From: UBA10110 sp964354145
Lineage (GTDB): Bacteria > Patescibacteriota > Kazan-3B-28 > UBA10110
NCBI GenBank assembly: GCA_964354145.1
Contig: CAYGXX010000031.1
Coordinates: 1 to 7,702, forward strand
Direction of reading: 5' to 3'
Length of the DNA stretch: 7,702 nucleotides
Position 1 is the stretch's first letter. Each line of letters begins with the position of its first letter. Below the pieces are notes generated by a model. The model was not told the origin of the DNA. It saw nothing but the letters and a program-made list of their open reading frames with translations, and made no database searches. The position numbers were made by a program, and so were the translations under genes. Positions 5,983-7,702 of this stretch are shown here, in pieces.

Positions 5983-7041
5983 TTAAAATTGTTTAATAAA
6001 TCTCATATCGCCGCTCAGAAACAGACGGATATCATTGATGCCATATTTAAGCAAGGCCAGCCGCTCAATACCGGCTCCAAAGGCGAATCCGCTGAAATCA
6101 TTCGGGTCAATCCCCACATTGCGCAGCACCTGAGGGTGCACCATGCCAGCACCCATTAGTTCCAGCCACCCCTTGTTCCCACATCCCTTGCAACCAATGC
6201 CTTTACACAGCCCGCAGGAAACATCTACCTCAAAACTAGGTTCAGTAAAAGGGAAAAAACTAGGACGCAAACGAATTTCGTGCTCATCGCCCAAAATCCG
6301 GCGCACAAAATGCAACATCACTGATTTTAAATGCGCCACACTAACATTTTTATCTACCATTAACCCTTCAATCTGTGAGAAGACCGCTGAATGAGTGGCA
6401 TCCTCCGCCTCATAACGGAATACCCGCCCGGGAGCAATGATGCGGAGCGGCGGCTTATGAGACAACATATAGCGAATCTGCACTGGGGAAGTGTGGGTGC
6501 GGAGTAGAGTATTATGTTTACCGTCTTTTTCCCTCCGGGTCGGAGACCACTCCAGGTCGGAGACATGCCGCAACCAAAAAGTGTCCCATTCGTCACGCGC
6601 CGGATGATTAGCAGGAATATTCAACATATCAAAATTATATTGCTCAGTTTCCGCTTCCGGCCCTTCTGCTATCTCAAACCCTAATTCCTTAAAAATGTCT
6701 ACTAATTCCCGATTGATATAAGTCAAGGGACTCAGGTGCCCGATCTCTAGCTTAATCCCAGGAATAGTTGTATCCCGCTGGGCAGCTGCTCTTTGCTGGA
6801 GAGCATAAATCTCTTGTTTTCTAGCCTCCAGAAGTCGGGTAATCTCTGCTTTAACTTGGTTGATTACAGCTCCAATGTTTTTCCTCTTTTCGAGCGAGAA
6901 TCTGCCTACTGAGGCTGATATCTCCGCTAATTTTGACTTTCTACCCAAAAACCGTGCTTCTACCATTTGCAAATCAGCTGCTCCTGCGGCAGCAATAGCG
7001 GCGCGCGCCTCTTCTAAAATTTGTTTAATTTCGGTTTCCAA
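5983..7041 (-). CDS. pheS: Phenylalanyl-tRNA synthetase alpha subunit
   Basis: Catalytic class II subunit of PheRS, which activates Phe with ATP and charges tRNA-Phe together with PheT; 352 aa, close to the Thermus length. Residues 1-90 form the N-terminal coiled-coil arm (ARFLGRKSKLAEI typical). LLRTHTSPVQIRYM is at 179-192. Motif 2 lies at 205-226 (GRVFRYEAEDATHSAVFSQIEG). The Phe pocket segment FPFTEPSFEVDV is at 263-274 and motif 3, FAFGAGIERLALLKYG, at 319-334. A Cys4 motif, C276-x2-C279-x4-C284-x2-C287, precedes GWLELMGAGMVHP; I recall similar Cys pairs at this place in some PheS lineages and infer zinc binding. The TTG start at 7041-7039 directly abuts the TAG of the upstream gene, and that TAG is in frame, so the start cannot move upstream. 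AAGGA lies 4 nt before it. pheT follows after a 115-nt gap occupied by a repeat element. Confidence 0.97.
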   Translation of the reverse strand: METEIKQILEEARAAIAAAGAADLQMVEARFLGRKSKLAEISASVGRFSLEKRKNIGAVINQVKAEITRLLEARKQEIYALQQRAAAQRDTTIPGIKLEIGHLSPLTYINRELVDIFKELGFEIAEGPEAETEQYNFDMLNIPANHPARDEWDTFWLRHVSDLEWSPTRREKDGKHNTLLRTHTSPVQIRYMLSHKPPLRIIAPGRVFRYEAEDATHSAVFSQIEGLMVDKNVSVAHLKSVMLHFVRRILGDEHEIRLRPSFFPFTEPSFEVDVSCGLCKGIGCKGCGNKGWLELMGAGMVHPQVLRNVGIDPNDFSGFAFGAGIERLALLKYGINDIRLFLSGDMRFIKQF

Positions 7042-7413
7042 CTAATCCTTAAAATAGAGCCCTAAAATAAAGGTAATGACGATCATCATTAATCCGTTCC
7101 ACCAAGAGAGCACATGAATGGTCTGGAGGAAGAAAAGCGCTGTCAGAGCTACACTACCGATAATACCTAATTTTAAGGAGGATGAGAACAGTTCTGAAAA
7201 GTCCAATAAGCCTCGTTTCAAATACCAAAAATAAACCAGAGAAGTAAAAATACCTGCCCAAAAAATAAGCCAACTGGCAAATAGTAGCGCAAACACTGCC
7301 CAATGGGCATGATAAGGGTCAAATTTCCAAACAATGATGCCAAAAGCCATCGCCGCAATCAAGCAGGCAATCCATATACCCCATAAACTTTTTCCTAGTG
7401 GCACCCCTCCCAT
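7042..7413 (-). CDS. Small four-helix integral membrane protein, function unknown
   Basis: A 123-aa, strongly hydrophobic protein that I do not recognise. Four likely membrane segments lie at ~10-29, ~38-62, ~82-100 and ~104-121. They are separated by a loop with HAH (35-37), a basic YLKRG turn (64-68) that by the positive-inside rule should face the cytoplasm, and a short SWWNG loop. There is no signal peptide apart from the first helix and no catalytic motif. The start is ATG at 7413-7411; an in-frame TAA lies three codons upstream, which limits the choices. The SD is weak (GATGGA). Its TAG stop touches the TTG start of pheS with no gap, so the two are probably translationally coupled. Whether it relates functionally to PheRS is unknown; the adjacency may be only lineage-specific operon packing. 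Confidence 0.75.
   Translation of the reverse strand: MGGVPLGKSLWGIWIACLIAAMAFGIIVWKFDPYHAHWAVFALLFASWLIFWAGIFTSLVYFWYLKRGLLDFSELFSSSLKLGIIGSVALTALFFLQTIHVLSWWNGLMMIVITFILGLYFKD
7046..7050 (-). promoter_or_regulatory. pheS Shine-Dalgarno inside the end of the upstream gene
   Basis: AAGGA on the coding strand lies within the last codons of the membrane-protein gene, 4 nt before the pheS TTG. Together with the in-frame TAG immediately before that TTG, it fixes the pheS start and suggests coupled translation of the two genes. Confidence 0.55.
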
Positions 7414-7452
7414 AGATCCATCTTATCATCTGGAAGCCAAGAAGAGCTCAGC

Positions 7453-7702
7453 TCAAATTTTGAGGATTTGGAAACCAGACAAGGACTTAGGGACGGTTTG
7501 GCCCCAGTCGGTAGAGATAAGGCGGCTATCCAAGATCCAGATCTCTTTGGTTCTGGCATAAAGCTCGGAGAGATTGACTCTGAATTTGACTATGGCTTTG
7601 GGAAGACCATAATCGGCAAATTCATTACGGAAGCGATCTTTGGCCAAAACACTACTTAAAGAGCCGGGGATATCAAATGGCATTGTCAGAAAAACGGTTT
7701 TG
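7453..7702 (-). CDS. C-terminal part of an unrecognised protein (5' end beyond the window)
   Basis: The frame is open from the right edge to a TGA at 7455-7453 and gives ~82 residues: KTVFLTMPFDIPG, then a polar stretch ending PKSLSGFQILKI. A methionine at 7683 could in principle start a 76-aa protein, but no SD precedes it and the frame continues upstream with hydrophobic residues, so a partial gene is more likely. The segment alternates hydrophobic and polar residues (AIVKFRVNLSELYARTKEIWILDSRLIS), which suggests a beta-rich domain. I recognise no family or catalytic motif. It is co-oriented with the membrane protein gene 39 nt downstream. Overlapping frames on the other strand look less gene-like. 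Function unknown. Confidence 0.55.
   Translation of the reverse strand, partial: KTVFLTMPFDIPGSLSSVLAKDRFRNEFADYGLPKAIVKFRVNLSELYARTKEIWILDSRLISTDWGQTVPKSLSGFQILKI

Noticed and set aside
7444..7454. GAGCT-AGCTC palindrome at the end of the partial right-edge gene as a terminator
   Set aside because: Five-bp stem with one-base loop and no T-run downstream on the coding strand.
7468..7659. Plus-strand open frame opposite the right-edge partial gene
   Set aside because: The minus-strand frame is open to the window edge, is co-oriented with all neighbours and has a more protein-like composition.

Overview
The window is a block of bacterial housekeeping genes, all on the minus strand, so transcription runs from high to low coordinates. 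The order is: the 3' end of an unrecognised protein (7453-7702, running off the right edge), a small four-helix membrane protein (7042-7413), pheS (5983-7041), pheT (3396-5867), gyrB (1021-3273) and the first ~324 codons of alr (1-973, running off the left edge). Spacing is tight: 39 nt, 0 nt, 115 nt, 122 nt and 47 nt in that order. No stretch over 300 bases lacks a gene. I saw no tRNA, rRNA, CRISPR array, transposase or convincing rho-independent terminator.

The organism is a bacterium with moderate GC content using the standard code. TGA is never a sense codon in the ~1,900 codons of pheS, pheT and gyrB, and the stops used are TAA, TAG and TGA. TTG starts for pheS and alr, small membrane-protein filler genes, a Cys4 motif in PheS and repeat-derived insertions in essential genes would fit an uncultured lineage such as the candidate phyla radiation (Patescibacteria). 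That placement is inference with low confidence.

Functionally, PheS and PheT form the (alpha-beta)2 phenylalanyl-tRNA synthetase. GyrB is the ATPase/TOPRIM subunit of DNA gyrase. Alr makes D-alanine for peptidoglycan. A sigma70-like promoter lies between pheT and gyrB, so gyrB-alr can probably be transcribed separately from the upstream pheST block.

The most interesting feature is a set of palindromic elements clustered in pheST. A ~91-bp double-hairpin element with near-perfect terminal inverted repeats (4906-4996) sits in frame inside pheT and accounts for nearly all of a ~32-residue insertion in the B3/B4 (editing) region. A second hairpin of exactly 36 nt (5454-5489) encodes exactly 12 extra residues in the PheT tRNA-binding domain. 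A third element, ~96 bp with the same double-hairpin layout (5876-5971), fills the pheS-pheT gap and stops 8 nt before the pheT start codon. This resembles the in-frame palindromic elements known from Rickettsia (RPEs), but here the sequences are different and they hit the same synthetase operon three times. GyrB is also unusual, with a ~75-residue, strongly basic, Pro-rich N-terminal tail and an acidic insertion before its C-terminal motif.
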